Source of the DNA: Pseudomonas californiensis
GTDB lineage: Bacteria; Pseudomonadota; Gammaproteobacteria; Pseudomonadales; Pseudomonadaceae
DNA length: 64,000 nucleotides
NCBI RefSeq assembly: GCF_021147775.1
Contig: NZ_JAGTPK010000002.1
Coordinates: 186,001-250,000, forward strand
Direction of reading: 5' to 3'
The notes beneath the pieces were generated by a model that saw only the letters and a program-made list of their open reading frames with translations, had not been told where the DNA came from and did not search any database. Each line of letters starts with the position of its first letter. Within the stretch, counting starts at the first letter, position 1. Position numbers and translations under genes: made by a program. This document shows positions 33,609 to 43,818 of the stretch, one piece after another.

Positions 33609-35645
33609 TCACCGCTCGGCCTGCTCGCTCTGGATGCGCCGGCGACGTTTCCAGGTGGTGATCTTGCGCAACAACCGCGAAAGCTGCTCGATGGAGTAGG
33701 GCTTGTGTAGAAGCTCAAAGCCATAGGTGCCATGTTGGGCGAGGATATGGCTGTAACCCGAGGCCAGCAGCACCGGCAAATCCTGGTAGGTTTCCCGGAT
33801 TCGATGGGCAAGGTCGATACCGTTCATGCCGGGCATGATGACGTCCGAGAACACCACATCGAAACGGTCAGCATCGGCCGCCAGTTCGGCCAGGGCTTCT
33901 TCGGCGCTGTGGGCCAGCACCGGTATGTAGCCCATGTCGGACAGTGACTGCACGGCGAAACCGCCCACCTCGACATTGTCCTCGACGACCAGCACGCAGG
34001 TGCCGAGCCCGTCCATCACCGGTTCGTGTTTCTCGTCCTGATTCGAGGGCTGCGGCTCGGGCACCCGCGCCAGATACAGCGTGAATGTGCTCCCTTGCCC
34101 CGGTTCGCTGTCGACGAGCACCTCTCCGCCGGATTGCTTGGCAAAACCGAACACTTGAGACAACCCGAGGCCTGTGCCCTGGCCAACGCGCTTGGTGGTA
34201 AAGAACGGCTCGAAGATCTTGTCCAGATGTGCTTTGGGGATGCCCATGCCGTTATCGCTGATCGAGACGGTGACAAAGGGAGCCTGGACCTCATCATGTG
34301 CCCGAACGGCCGGCATTCGTTCGACGGTCGCAACGCGTATGGTCAGCACGCCCTCGCCATTCATGGCGTCTCGCGCATTAAGTGCCATGTTTACCAGCGC
34401 CGTATCGAACTGGCTGGGGTCAGCCTCGACAAAACAGCGGTCGTCAGGCAACTCCATGACAATCCTGATCCGCGAGCCGGTCAGTGTATTCATCATGTGT
34501 GAGAGGCTGCGCACGCTGTCACAGACGGCGAATACCTCGGGCCTCAGCGCTTGCCGTCTGGCAAATGCCAACAGCTGTGAGGTGAGCTTGGCCGCCCGGT
34601 CAACGGTTTCGGAAATTGCTGCAACGTAACGATAGCGTCGTGTGTCGGGCAGATCGGGACGTTTGAGCATGTCTGCCGATGACTTGATGACGGTCAGTAA
34701 ATTGTTGAAGTCGTGCGCCACGCCGCCTGTCAATTGCCCTATGGCCTCAAGCTTCTGAGACTGACGAAGGGCTTCCTCGGTCTGCATCAGCGTATCGGCC
34801 TGTTTCTTTTCGAGGGTGATATTTCTGCCGGTCGCATAGGTCACATCAGCGGCCGGTGCCGCAACCCAGGAGATCCAGCGCAGGCTCCCGTCCTTGTGGC
34901 GGTAACGATTGACGAGCTTGGGCATGCCCCCCTCGGCAGCCAGGGTGTACGCCCTGACGGTCGCATCATGATCCTCTGCAACCACGAACTCATTGACGTG
35001 ATGGCCGATCAGTTCATCCGGCCGATAGCCGAGGAGTTCTGTCCAGGCCGGGTTGACGCGCAGGAAGATGCCCCTGAAATCGAGGATCAACAGCAGGTCA
35101 GGAGAGGTGTCCCACAGGCGATTCAGCTCCGTGGTGCGCTCCAGAACCTGTTGTTCAAGTGTTGTGTTGTGATGGCGCAAGGCAGCTTGAGCATTCAGCA
35201 GCGTGCGTTCTTCGGAGATTCGATCAGTGATCTCCAGGCAGACGCAGAGAAAACCGCTGACCGTGTCGTTCGGTCCGCGAACAGGCGTATAGGAGAACGC
35301 GAAATGAGTTTCTTCTGCATAGCCCTTGCGGTGCATGATCAGCGTGATGTCGTCCATGCTGACGGCCTGTCCGCTGTAGGCACGCTCGACAATCGGTTCC
35401 AGATCGGTGCGGATCTCGGCCCATACATCAAGAAACGAGCAGCCCAGCGCTGCGGGATGCTTGGCAGCGAGAATTTCTGCATAAGCGTCGTTGTAGATAA
35501 GCGTGTGCTGCGGTCCCCAGACCACGAACATGGGCTGATTTGATCCCGACACCACGCTTGCAAGTGTGGTCAGGGCCGGTGGCCAGAAGGCTCTTTCGCC
35601 AAGCGGTGTTGCCCCCCAGTTCATGTCGTGAACGTGTTGCTCCAT
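33609..35645 (-). CDS. Hybrid sensor histidine kinase with two PAS domains and a receiver
   Basis: The protein has 678 residues. It is soluble with no membrane helix. Domain order: PAS-like domain (about 10-145, [20 protein letters not shown]), coiled coil, second PAS (about 180-285, [20 protein letters not shown]), HisKA with phospho-histidine about 311 in [11 protein letters not shown], HATPase ([40 protein letters not shown]), and a C-terminal receiver (VLVVEDN, phospho-aspartate near 600 in [11 protein letters not shown]). It should phosphorylate itself and its receiver; the output partner is not in the window. The start is uncertain: ATG 35645 has GGTGAG very close, TTG 35666 and ATG 35624 are alternatives. 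Confidence 0.9.
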   Translation of the reverse strand: MEQHVHDMNWGATPLGERAFWPPALTTLASVVSGSNQPMFVVWGPQHTLIYNDAYAEILAAKHPAALGCSFLDVWAEIRTDLEPIVERAYSGQAVSMDDITLIMHRKGYAEETHFAFSYTPVRGPNDTVSGFLCVCLEITDRISEERTLLNAQAALRHHNTTLEQQVLERTTELNRLWDTSPDLLLILDFRGIFLRVNPAWTELLGYRPDELIGHHVNEFVVAEDHDATVRAYTLAAEGGMPKLVNRYRHKDGSLRWISWVAAPAADVTYATGRNITLEKKQADTLMQTEEALRQSQKLEAIGQLTGGVAHDFNNLLTVIKSSADMLKRPDLPDTRRYRYVAAISETVDRAAKLTSQLLAFARRQALRPEVFAVCDSVRSLSHMMNTLTGSRIRIVMELPDDRCFVEADPSQFDTALVNMALNARDAMNGEGVLTIRVATVERMPAVRAHDEVQAPFVTVSISDNGMGIPKAHLDKIFEPFFTTKRVGQGTGLGLSQVFGFAKQSGGEVLVDSEPGQGSTFTLYLARVPEPQPSNQDEKHEPVMDGLGTCVLVVEDNVEVGGFAVQSLSDMGYIPVLAHSAEEALAELAADADRFDVVFSDVIMPGMNGIDLAHRIRETYQDLPVLLASGYSHILAQHGTYGFELLHKPYSIEQLSRLLRKITTWKRRRRIQSEQAER

Positions 35646-36178
35646 CTCACCACCATCGATCAGCAAAGGTTACGGGCCACGTTGTCTGAGCAACCGGCAT
35701 GACAACGCCAGGACAGCAGGCACATCGACAGGTTGGATCATGTTTACGAGTGTGTGAGCCGAAATGCGCAGCCAGACCCAGGCATGAGATTTCTTCGGCT
35801 TCACCACACAGGTACGCCTGTGTTCCTGACTCTGACTGGGTGTGCATGCAGGCCAGAGCCAAGTGCTTTCCTTTCGACCCCATCAATGGACATAAAATTC
35901 ATCCGTTTGAAGGGTTTGGCATTCATTTGATTACTATGAATCTGTGCGTTCCAACGTTTCACAAGAATAATTCAAAGCATGCTGGCTTTCATATATTCAT
36001 TTGGATTGCTCCGGGCCCGCCGCTGTCACGCGATGCGAACCATCAAGCCCGATGATGACTGGTATGCCGATACATCGTTTTTCACTGCGGGTTTTTTACC
36101 CGATCCTGTCGACCGGGAAACACGCTTTCGATCAACCCACACACTATCGGTCCAGAGACATTTCAGGGAGCAACACCC
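35646..36178. other. Intergenic region without a supported gene
   Basis: This 533-base stretch has only short frames with atypical composition. An inverted repeat ATTCAT-N9-ATGAAT lies at 35921-35941 in the more AT-rich part. It probably holds the kinase promoter and that of the small gene at 36179. Confidence 0.5.
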
Positions 36179-36370
36179 ATGGCCACTGCCATTCTCCACT
36201 CCATCAGACAGGGCGCTTACATTGCGATTGCGCTTTATGTCGTTTTCATCGCGGTGGTTACAGTCACCAGCATGAACCCGCCCACCGAGACGCTGGTTCA
36301 CGGCTCGTCGACATCCTCCTGGGTTGATGCCAGACAAGCGGCAGCCAACGCCCCGGAGCATGCATCGTGA
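36179..36370 (+). CDS. Small single-span membrane protein, hypothetical
   Basis: This 63-residue frame starts MATAILHSIRQGAYIAIALY, with one hydrophobic segment (about 12-32) and a polar tail. GGGAGC lies 6 bases before the ATG. The TGA overlaps a GTG at 36367 that could start a second small gene. No family recognised. Confidence 0.5.
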   Translation: MATAILHSIRQGAYIAIALYVVFIAVVTVTSMNPPTETLVHGSSTSSWVDARQAAANAPEHAS

Positions 36371-36618
36371 GTGGCGGCAGGATATGGGTGACTGCGGGGC
36401 TCGCGGTCATGATCAATGGCAGTTCGTTGCTGGGGGCAGGGCAGAATTCGGTCGGCGCAATCGCACGCTGCATCGAGGCTCGGCACGAGATCAACCACGC
36501 CATACAACGCACCACGACTCACAGGATGCTGGTTGCGATCGCGCCGCAGATAGCTCAGCGGCCACTCGCGAGCGACCCGGTAGAAGCCAGGGGCATAGTG
36601 CAAGCCCGAGCGGCCTGA
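36367..36618 (+). CDS. Hypothetical small protein, doubtful
   Basis: This 83-residue frame starts at GTG 36367, overlapping the stop of the previous small gene (GTGA). It begins MSGGRIWVTAGLAVMINGSS, possibly a weak membrane or signal segment, and is then polar. No ribosome site or known motif; a minus-strand frame covers the same bases. Reported only because of its coupling to 36179. Confidence 0.25.
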   Translation: MSGGRIWVTAGLAVMINGSSLLGAGQNSVGAIARCIEARHEINHAIQRTTTHRMLVAIAPQIAQRPLASDPVEARGIVQARAA

Positions 36619-36638
36619 GAGAGATCAGTGGCCCTCGC

Positions 36639-37232
36639 TCACTTTTTCATCACCGCCTCAAACAATGCTGACTGTAAAAACCGTTGCAACCACGCTCGCA
36701 GCGTCGGGTAGGGGCTTTGCTCGAACCATTGCGGATCGACGGAGCAAAACTGGCGTATGAAGGGCGCAATGGCCACGTCAGCCAGTGTCAGGTGTTCACC
36801 CATCAAATACGTATCAGACTGCAGCCGGTTTTCCAGCGTGCGCAGAAAGCGTTCGCCCAGCGCTCGATAATACTGCGCGGAATGTTCCGGGTAACGCACC
36901 GCGTATTTGTAGCGGTCCAGATCGAACTTGAAAACCTGATCGTTTTCTTCGATCAGCGCACCCATCTGCCGCTGCCGTTCAGGGTCGTCTGCCAGCTGCC
37001 AATTGTCCGGATCGTGCCGAGCCAGTGCCCAGTGCATGATGTCCAGACTTTGTTCCAGAACCCGAGCCTCCAACACCAGCACCGTGCCTTTCGGTGAGCA
37101 TTCGAGCATCTGTGCCGGTTTGGCCTTGAGGCTGATTTCCTCGATTGTCACCTCACAACCGGCGTAGCGGACCGCCATGCGAGCGCGCATGGCGTAAGGG
37201 CAACGCCGGAACGAATACAGCAGCGGCGTCAT
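36639..37232 (-). CDS. Glutathione S-transferase family protein
   Basis: This 197-residue protein begins MTPLLYSFRRCPYAMRARMA: a thioredoxin-fold start with RCPYAMRAR as in Omega/glutaredoxin-like GSTs, where the cysteine (residue 11) is catalytic. The C-terminal helical domain contains LMGEHLTLADVAIAPFIRQF, the GST N-capping signature. It likely conjugates or reduces small electrophiles with glutathione. ATG 37232 overlaps the sbcC stop by 4 bases, so it is the last gene of the sbcD-sbcC unit. Confidence 0.9.
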   Translation of the reverse strand: MTPLLYSFRRCPYAMRARMAVRYAGCEVTIEEISLKAKPAQMLECSPKGTVLVLEARVLEQSLDIMHWALARHDPDNWQLADDPERQRQMGALIEENDQVFKFDLDRYKYAVRYPEHSAQYYRALGERFLRTLENRLQSDTYLMGEHLTLADVAIAPFIRQFCSVDPQWFEQSPYPTLRAWLQRFLQSALFEAVMKK

Positions 37233-40200
37233 GAGTTGCCAACCTCGATGGTGCTCAGCCCGTTGCCCTGACGACGCACCTTGATCTGTACGGGGATTCG
37301 TTCATGCATTTCCTGCACATGGGAAATGACGCCGACCTTGCGTCCCTGTGCCTGCAAGCCGTCAAGGGCATCCATTGCCAGTTGCAGAGATTCCGGATCC
37401 AGACTGCCAAAGCCTTCGTCGATAAACAGCGATTCTATACGCAAGGTGCTGGAAGCCATCGATGCCAGCCCCAGCGCCAGCGCCAGCGACACCAGGAAGG
37501 TTTCGCCGCCGGACAGTGAATGCACCGAGCGCATTTCATCACCCATTTCGGTGTCCAGCACCAGCAGGCCCAACATGCTGCCGCCACGCTTGAGGCGATA
37601 GCGGCGCACCAGTTGCCTGAGTTGAGCGTTGGCGTGATGAACCAGCAGGTCGAGGTTATAGGCCTGGGCGATCTTGCGGAATTTGTCGCCTTCGGCTGAA
37701 CCGATCAGTGCCGCCAGACGGGCCCAGCGCTGGTACTCGCCTGTGGCAGCGCCAATCTGCGCCTGCAACTCGCCATTGGCATTGCGGCGGCGCTGGTCTT
37801 CGCTCAGCTCGGCGCGCACGTCTGCACAGTGCTGCTCGCTCAGCGCCGTCTGCTCCTGCGCCGCCTGCAATGCGGTTGTCAGTTGTTGTTCGTCGTTGAG
37901 GTCGCTGTGCTGTGCCTGATGCTGCTGCAGACGCTGATCGCGTTCATGCAGTAACACCTTTGCTTGCTCCAGGGTTTTCTCGGCGCTGCTCGACTGCTGG
38001 CGCAGCTGTTCGAGGTGCGCGTCGTCACACGCGAGCAGGGTGTCGAGTGCGGTGTCGTCCAGCTCCGGATGATGAGCGCGCCATTCGCTGATTTGCGTGT
38101 CGAGTTCGGCCAGCTCCTGTTGCATCTGCTCAAGCTGCTGTTGGTCAGACTTGAGCTCGGCAGCGATGCCGATCAGTTGGCTGTGAATAGCTTGCAGATC
38201 CTGCGCCGCCGCGTTTTCGGTCTGCCGGGCCTGATCGATGGCGTGTTCCAGGGCCTGCTGCCAGTGTTCGGCACCGGCATGCTCACCCAGCAACTGCGCC
38301 AAAGTCTGCTGGCTGGCGTGGTGCTGTTCACCGAGTCTCGTGACGTCCTGCAAGAGTTCGGTCTGGCGTTGCAGCCGGTTGTGCTGTTCGACCTGTTGCG
38401 TCTCGATTTTCTGCTGGCGTTCGCGTTGCTCCAGCTGTTCCTCGCCTTGCTGCTCGAGTTGATCGAGGCGCTGGGTGACCTGTTGCTCAAGCTGCATAAC
38501 GGTGCCGGACGTATCGTTGCGCAGCCCTTCAAGCATCTGCGGTGACACCATTGGCTCGAAAGCGGCAAGCTCCTCGTCCAGCCGCTGCTGGTCGGCGCCC
38601 AACTGTTGAAGTTGTTCGCTGGCGTGGCGAGCGGCGGTCTGGCTGTTTTCCTGCGCTGCCTGGACCTGCTGCTGCAAGCGGCCTGCATCTTTTTGCAGAG
38701 TCAGCAACGCCTGCTGGCGCTGTTCGTCGCGGATGATAACCTCGTTCAACTGGCTCAATTGCTGACTCAGCCAACCATCGCGCTGCTCGGGCGCGCGATC
38801 CAGCAAAGAGGCGGCGAGGGGATGCGCTTCGAGGTCTGGCGCCAGCGTCTGATGCCGCTGCATCAGCTGCTCATGCTGGCGCAGCAGTTCTTTCTGGCGC
38901 GCAATGACACCGCCGACCTGCTCTCGTAGCTGGGTGCGCTGTTCAGTCAGCACATCCACCGCTTTCTGCGCCCCGGCCTGTTCGTTTTCGTCGTGCTGTG
39001 TGAGGCTTTCCAGCAGAGCTTCGGGCTGATGCCACGGGTGTTCGGCGCTGCCGCAGACCGGGCAGGGCTGGTCGTCCTGTAACTGAGCGCGCAATTCTTC
39101 GACACTGGCGCTGCGAGCCAGGCGCTGACGTTCCAGCAATTGCCGGGTCACGGTCAGTGTCTGTTCGGCCACGGTCAGTTCGTCGCGAACCCGGGTGCCT
39201 TGCGCGTTGAGTTGCTCACGCTGCTGTTGCGCATTCTGTTGTTGCAGGGCCAGGTCGCGCAGTTGGCCAGCGACTTCCTGCTGGCTGGCCCAGAGCCGCG
39301 TCAGTTCCTCGAATGCGCGTTGCTGTTTGCGATTGTCCTGCAACAGGCTGCCGAGGATCTGCACCTGCTCGGTTACCGCGGCGACTTCACAATCGGCCTC
39401 GCGGTACAGCAATTCCAGCGCGCTACGTTGTTCTGCCAACTGCGCGTCGGCGTCGCTGGCACGCTGTTGCAGCGCAGGCAGCTCAGCCTGGCCATGCCTG
39501 AGACGGTTGGCAATCAGCGTCATGGATTTCAAGCGGTCGCGCCACGCGTTCCAGGCTTGGGCGAGAGGTGCCAGCGTCTGGCTTTGCTCCAGCTGTTCGG
39601 CGATACGCTCCAGCCGTTGGGCGACCTGTTGCTGTTGGTCGAGCAGGGTTTGCAGGCTGGTCTGGCCTTGCGTGCAGTGTTGCTCGGCTTGTTGGTGCAG
39701 TTCGCTGAGCTTGCTCAGCTCCTGTGCCAGATGGCTCAAGCTGTTCTGCACGTCAAAGGCTTGTTGCAGCAGAGGTCGTGCGGCGCTGTGCTTTTGCTGG
39801 GCGTCCAAAAGGCTGGCTTGCGCCTCGGTGCGGCGGGCTTCCAGTTGCAGTTGCTGGGTCTGCAGTGTGGCCTGTTGGGCCTGATGCTGACGAATCTGTT
39901 CGGTCAACGGTGTGAGTTGAGTGTTCAGCGTTATGCGTCGGGTAAAGCGATGACGTTGTGGCCCGAGTCGCTCCAGTTGGCCGAGGGTCTGGCGCTGCCC
40001 GCTCTGCTCATCCCAGGCCTGCTGGGCGCTGTCGAGGCTTTCACGGGCCACAAGGTGCTCATCACGCAGGCGATGCAATTCGGTCAACCATTGCTGTTTG
40101 AGTTCCAGCTGGCGCTGCTGAGCCTGATGCGTCTTGAGTTGCTGTTGAGCATCGCTGAGGCGCTGTTCGAGCTCGGCCAGTTGTTCGGCTGGCAACGGAA

Positions 40201-40876
40201 TGAGAGTGCTTGCCTGCGCAGTCAGGGTCTTGAGCGCATCTTCGGCCTCTTTGCTTTTGCTGTACGCGCGGCGGCCCAACTGGCTGTAGATCGCCGTGTT
40301 GGTCAGCTTCTCCAGCAGATCGCTTCGCTCCTTGTCGTCCGCCTTGAGGAAGGCGCTGAACTCACTCTGTGCGAGCATCACGGCACGGGTGAACTGTTCG
40401 AAGTTCAGGCCCAGACGGCTTTCGATCAGTTGCTCGAATTCACGCTTGCTCTGGTTACTGAGGATCTGCTCGCTGTCCAGATCAGTCAGGGTCTGGCGGC
40501 TGGCCTGCAGCTTTTTCGCGGCATTGTCCCGGGCGCGGTTGGTTTCCCAGCGGGCACGATAGCGGCGCTGGTCGATACCGATGAAATCCACTTCGGCATA
40601 GCCACTGCCGGTGCCGCGCCGCAGCAGCGTGCGCGGATCGCTGGTGGTGATTTCGCCGTCGATGTCCGGCACTTTCGACTGGCCGATGTTGCTCAGCCGT
40701 GGAATGGCCCCGAACAGCGCCAGGCACAAGGCGTCGAGCAGGGTGCTTTTACCTGCACCGGTAGGGCCGGTGATGGCGAACAGTCCGGCGCTGGCCAGCG
40801 GTTCTGCGGTGAAATCCAGTTCGAACGGCCCGGCCAGCGAAGCCAGGTTCTTCAGGCGAATGGCAAGGATCTTCAT
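37229..40876 (-). CDS. sbcC: Nuclease SbcCD ATPase subunit SbcC
   Basis: This 1215-residue SMC-like protein has Walker A GPTGAGKST at residues 37-45, a Q-loop region (QFTRAVMLAQSEFSAFLKA), two long coiled coils rich in Gln/Glu, and a zinc hook CPVC near residue 605 (DDQPCPVCGSAEHPW). The C-terminal ATPase half has LSGGETFLVSLALALGLASM and LFIDEGFGSLD. With SbcD it cuts DNA hairpins and protein-blocked ends. Length is slightly above the E. coli protein (1048). It overlaps sbcD by 4 bases. Long plus-strand frames here are shadows of the Gln-rich coiled coil. Confidence 0.96.
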   Translation of the reverse strand: MKILAIRLKNLASLAGPFELDFTAEPLASAGLFAITGPTGAGKSTLLDALCLALFGAIPRLSNIGQSKVPDIDGEITTSDPRTLLRRGTGSGYAEVDFIGIDQRRYRARWETNRARDNAAKKLQASRQTLTDLDSEQILSNQSKREFEQLIESRLGLNFEQFTRAVMLAQSEFSAFLKADDKERSDLLEKLTNTAIYSQLGRRAYSKSKEAEDALKTLTAQASTLIPLPAEQLAELEQRLSDAQQQLKTHQAQQRQLELKQQWLTELHRLRDEHLVARESLDSAQQAWDEQSGQRQTLGQLERLGPQRHRFTRRITLNTQLTPLTEQIRQHQAQQATLQTQQLQLEARRTEAQASLLDAQQKHSAARPLLQQAFDVQNSLSHLAQELSKLSELHQQAEQHCTQGQTSLQTLLDQQQQVAQRLERIAEQLEQSQTLAPLAQAWNAWRDRLKSMTLIANRLRHGQAELPALQQRASDADAQLAEQRSALELLYREADCEVAAVTEQVQILGSLLQDNRKQQRAFEELTRLWASQQEVAGQLRDLALQQQNAQQQREQLNAQGTRVRDELTVAEQTLTVTRQLLERQRLARSASVEELRAQLQDDQPCPVCGSAEHPWHQPEALLESLTQHDENEQAGAQKAVDVLTEQRTQLREQVGGVIARQKELLRQHEQLMQRHQTLAPDLEAHPLAASLLDRAPEQRDGWLSQQLSQLNEVIIRDEQRQQALLTLQKDAGRLQQQVQAAQENSQTAARHASEQLQQLGADQQRLDEELAAFEPMVSPQMLEGLRNDTSGTVMQLEQQVTQRLDQLEQQGEEQLEQRERQQKIETQQVEQHNRLQRQTELLQDVTRLGEQHHASQQTLAQLLGEHAGAEHWQQALEHAIDQARQTENAAAQDLQAIHSQLIGIAAELKSDQQQLEQMQQELAELDTQISEWRAHHPELDDTALDTLLACDDAHLEQLRQQSSSAEKTLEQAKVLLHERDQRLQQHQAQHSDLNDEQQLTTALQAAQEQTALSEQHCADVRAELSEDQRRRNANGELQAQIGAATGEYQRWARLAALIGSAEGDKFRKIAQAYNLDLLVHHANAQLRQLVRRYRLKRGGSMLGLLVLDTEMGDEMRSVHSLSGGETFLVSLALALGLASMASSTLRIESLFIDEGFGSLDPESLQLAMDALDGLQAQGRKVGVISHVQEMHERIPVQIKVRRQGNGLSTIEVGNS

Positions 40877-42117
40877 GGCTGTTCGCTCTCCTGCTGAACT
40901 TCACGCAGCAGCGTGGCGAAATCGGTAAGGGTCTGTTCGTCGACCTCGCTGCCGAAGTTGTCCTGCCAGGCGCGGCTGAACAATTCCTGAGGGCTGAGCT
41001 GGTCCAGCTCGATCAGCGCAGCTTCGCTGTCACTGCCATCGGCGCTGCCTTTGCCTGCATACTCGGCACCGATGCGCACCAGCCGCACGGCCTTGCCTTG
41101 CAGCGCGGTTTCGATCTGGTTGCGCAGGTCGGGTTGTGGTTCGTCCAGGCGCACACGCACTTCCAGCCAGGGCTGGCGGTCGTGATCGGCCAGCAGGTCG
41201 ATGTCTGGCAATGCCTTGAGCTGCACCAGCAACTCGGCCAGCGGCGCCGGGCCGAGGCGTTGCAAGTTGACGGCGCGGGGGATCAGGCAAGGCTCGACGC
41301 TGGTCAGCGTTTCGCCTTCGCAGTTGATTTCCAGAATCTGGTGTTGATAGCCGATTTCCGAGAACGACAGTGGGATCGGCGAGCCGCTGTAGCGGATACG
41401 CTCTTCGCCATTGACCCGTTGTGGCTTGTGCAAATGGCCGAGGGCAACGTAGGTGATGCTCGGGCCGAACAGGCTGGCGGGCAGTGCCTCGGCGTTGCCG
41501 ATGATCAGGCTGCGCTCGGAGTCTTCCGACACCGATCCCCCGGCCATGTGCGCATGGCTGATGGCGATCAGGGCCTGACCGGGCTTACGTTTGAGGTTGG
41601 CCGCCTCTATTAGCAGTTCATGTACCCGGCCAATGCCGCGCAGGTAATCATCGCCCAGCGTCGGGCCAGTGACTTCCGCAGGGCGCAGAAACGGCAGCGC
41701 CAGGCACCAGGCGCGGACATCGCCGTTGGCGTCGGGCAATGGCAGCAAAAGGCGTTCGACATCCAGTACGCCGTCGTCCAGCCACAGCACTCTGCCGAGC
41801 GCATGGGTGCGCAGGCGACGCATCAACGGGGCGGGTAGTTCGATGCGTGATCCCGAGTCGTGGTTGCCCGCGATCATCACGATGGTCAGCAGCGGTTGTT
41901 GTTCATGGGCGTTGACGATGAAGTCGTACAGACGCTCCTGGGCTTTGACGGGCGGGTTGACGGTGTCGAAGATGTCGCCCGCGATCAGCAGCACGTCAGG
42001 CTGGCGGTCTGCCAGGCGGGCCAGCAGCCAGGTCAGAAAGCAGGCGTGCTCGAAATCCCGCTCCTGGCCATGGAGGTTCTGACCCAGATGCCAGTCGGAG
42101 GTGTGAAACAAACGCAT
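40873..42117 (-). CDS. sbcD: Nuclease SbcCD exonuclease subunit SbcD
   Basis: This 414-residue metallophosphoesterase begins MRLFHTSDWHLGQNLHGQER. Mn-binding motifs are SDWHLG (D8, H10), LIAGDIFD near 49, IAGNHDSG near 85, and later ISHAHMAG and YVALGHLHKPQ. It supplies the 3'-5' exonuclease and endonuclease activity of SbcCD. AAGG lies upstream of ATG 42117. Only 42 bases separate it from the end of batD, so it may be read with the bat operon or from its own promoter. Confidence 0.96.
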   Translation of the reverse strand: MRLFHTSDWHLGQNLHGQERDFEHACFLTWLLARLADRQPDVLLIAGDIFDTVNPPVKAQERLYDFIVNAHEQQPLLTIVMIAGNHDSGSRIELPAPLMRRLRTHALGRVLWLDDGVLDVERLLLPLPDANGDVRAWCLALPFLRPAEVTGPTLGDDYLRGIGRVHELLIEAANLKRKPGQALIAISHAHMAGGSVSEDSERSLIIGNAEALPASLFGPSITYVALGHLHKPQRVNGEERIRYSGSPIPLSFSEIGYQHQILEINCEGETLTSVEPCLIPRAVNLQRLGPAPLAELLVQLKALPDIDLLADHDRQPWLEVRVRLDEPQPDLRNQIETALQGKAVRLVRIGAEYAGKGSADGSDSEAALIELDQLSPQELFSRAWQDNFGSEVDEQTLTDFATLLREVQQESEQP

Positions 42118-42159
42118 GAGGTTACCTTGTCAGGAAGAAGTGTTGCCTGGGCTGCACCC

Positions 42160-43818
42160 TCATTTGGGGTACAGCGGCGGCAATCCGGCATCGCCTGCCG
42201 GGTCTTGAATATGTTCGGCGGCGGGCAGGGTGCGGATCGCCCGCCAGAGGTCTTCGCCCATCCAGAATTTGCCGGTTTCGCTGTATAGCGCGCCGTTCAG
42301 ACCGTCCAGCGCATCGGAGAGCGGCACGAAGCGGGCGGCCATGTCAGCCAGCGTTTCAGGCTGCTGACGTGCCCAGGTATCCAGCGCCTGGCGGGTGCCC
42401 TGCGGGTCGTTTGCCAGGCAGGCACGCTTGAGATCGTCCAGCACGGTACGCGGACTCGGGCCGGCCTGCACGGTCCGGGCGATTGCCGGTTGTCCGCGTG
42501 CGCGCCACCACAGGCCGAAACCCAGCAGCGTGGTGCAGGCGAAAAACAGCGTGCTCATCTGCCAGGGCCAGACGGGAGGGCCGACCACAGTCAGGCCGCC
42601 CATGTCGTTGTTCACCGGCGTGTCAACGGTCAGGCCGGGATTGGCGTGAATCTGCAAGGTGCGCGCGGGCAGGCTGGTGTGTTCCAGATGGTCTTCGCGG
42701 GTATTCCACCAGGTCACTTCAACGGCTGGCAGGTCGATGGCGCCGGCACGGCTAGGTACCAGTGCTTCACGTTCTTCACGCGTGCCGATCAAACCGCGTT
42801 CACTGGCCAGATTGCGCATTTGCGGCTGGTCGGGGTAACGACGCAGGTTGGGTACTTCGGTGGCTGGCAGCGGCGGCAGTTGTGCCCCGGCCAGCCCTTC
42901 GGCCTTGAGTATCAACGTGCGCGTCAGAGAGTCGCCAACCTGGCTTTTGCCTGGTTCCGGGCTCCAGCTTTCTTCCAGGCTGATCGAGCGCGCCGGTAGC
43001 CAGGGCGTGTTGGCCGGATAGTCGACCGGCTTGGGTTTGACCGTCAGCGCGATTTCGGCGGAGCTGACTCGCATCAGCTTGCCCGGTTGCGGGCCGAACG
43101 GGCTGGGATCCTGCGCCTGCGTGCTTTCTGCAGGGGGTTGTACCAGTGTGGCGCTGAATACCTGTGGCGGGATGTGCAGCACGCCGCTCTGCTGCGGGTA
43201 TAGGGCATAGCGCATTTCGATCACCCCGTGACGCACCCCGTTGATCAGCTTTTCATAGGTGCGCGAGTCGCCAAGCTTTTCGATCCGTGCATCAGGCACT
43301 TGCAGGGCGCTCAGGCTGCTGTCATCGAACAGCGACACCGAGTGATAAACGCGCAGTGTCAGCACGGCCTGAGCCTGTACGTACACGCTGTCCTGATCCA
43401 GCGAGGCCTCGATAAAGACCGGAGCCTGGGTGTTGCTCTGCTCCTTGGGCTCGTTCTGGATGACTTGCAGGGTCAACGGCTGGCTTTTCAGTTCGCCCAG
43501 CGACAGCGGCGGGATCACTACGCTGCCGGTCTGCCGAGGCAGCAGGGTGATGATCCAGCGCGTGGTGGCCTGACCGCTGCTGCCAAGGGTCGTCAGTTGG
43601 TTGACCTGACGGGTATCACGCACATCGAATTGCTCATCCAGCGAGCTGAGGTCCGGCTTGCCGAACTGGGTAACGTCGTCGGTTTCCAGCGTCAGTTCCA
43701 CGGTTTCACCTGCTGTGACCCGCATGCGGTCGACGCTGGCGGTCAACTGCGCAGCGTGAAGCGACAAGGCGAACAGGCTCAAGAGCAGGCCGGTCATTAG
43801 GGTGTACACGCGACTCAT
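42160..43818 (-). CDS. batD: BatD-like membrane protein
   Basis: The protein has 552 residues. A signal peptide (MSRVYTLMTGLLLSLFALSL then HAAQ) is followed by beta-sandwich repeats (VTAGETVELTLETDD, LDQDSVYVQAQAVLTLRVYH, VGDSLTRTLILKAEG) and one late transmembrane helix (MSTLFFACTTLLGFGLWW), then a cytoplasmic tail. This is the BatD arrangement found downstream of VWA genes in aerotolerance operons. It may assemble a periplasmic complex; the biochemical role is unknown. ATG 43818 overlaps the batB stop by 4 bases. Confidence 0.9.
   Translation of the reverse strand: MSRVYTLMTGLLLSLFALSLHAAQLTASVDRMRVTAGETVELTLETDDVTQFGKPDLSSLDEQFDVRDTRQVNQLTTLGSSGQATTRWIITLLPRQTGSVVIPPLSLGELKSQPLTLQVIQNEPKEQSNTQAPVFIEASLDQDSVYVQAQAVLTLRVYHSVSLFDDSSLSALQVPDARIEKLGDSRTYEKLINGVRHGVIEMRYALYPQQSGVLHIPPQVFSATLVQPPAESTQAQDPSPFGPQPGKLMRVSSAEIALTVKPKPVDYPANTPWLPARSISLEESWSPEPGKSQVGDSLTRTLILKAEGLAGAQLPPLPATEVPNLRRYPDQPQMRNLASERGLIGTREEREALVPSRAGAIDLPAVEVTWWNTREDHLEHTSLPARTLQIHANPGLTVDTPVNNDMGGLTVVGPPVWPWQMSTLFFACTTLLGFGLWWRARGQPAIARTVQAGPSPRTVLDDLKRACLANDPQGTRQALDTWARQQPETLADMAARFVPLSDALDGLNGALYSETGKFWMGEDLWRAIRTLPAAEHIQDPAGDAGLPPLYPK

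Noticed and set aside
35699..36055. A 118-residue plus-strand frame between the kinase and small genes
   Set aside because: No ribosome site, odd composition, no motif.
39140..40897. A 585-residue plus-strand open frame opposite sbcC
   Set aside because: Leu/Gln-rich complement of the SbcC coiled coil; not a protein-like sequence.
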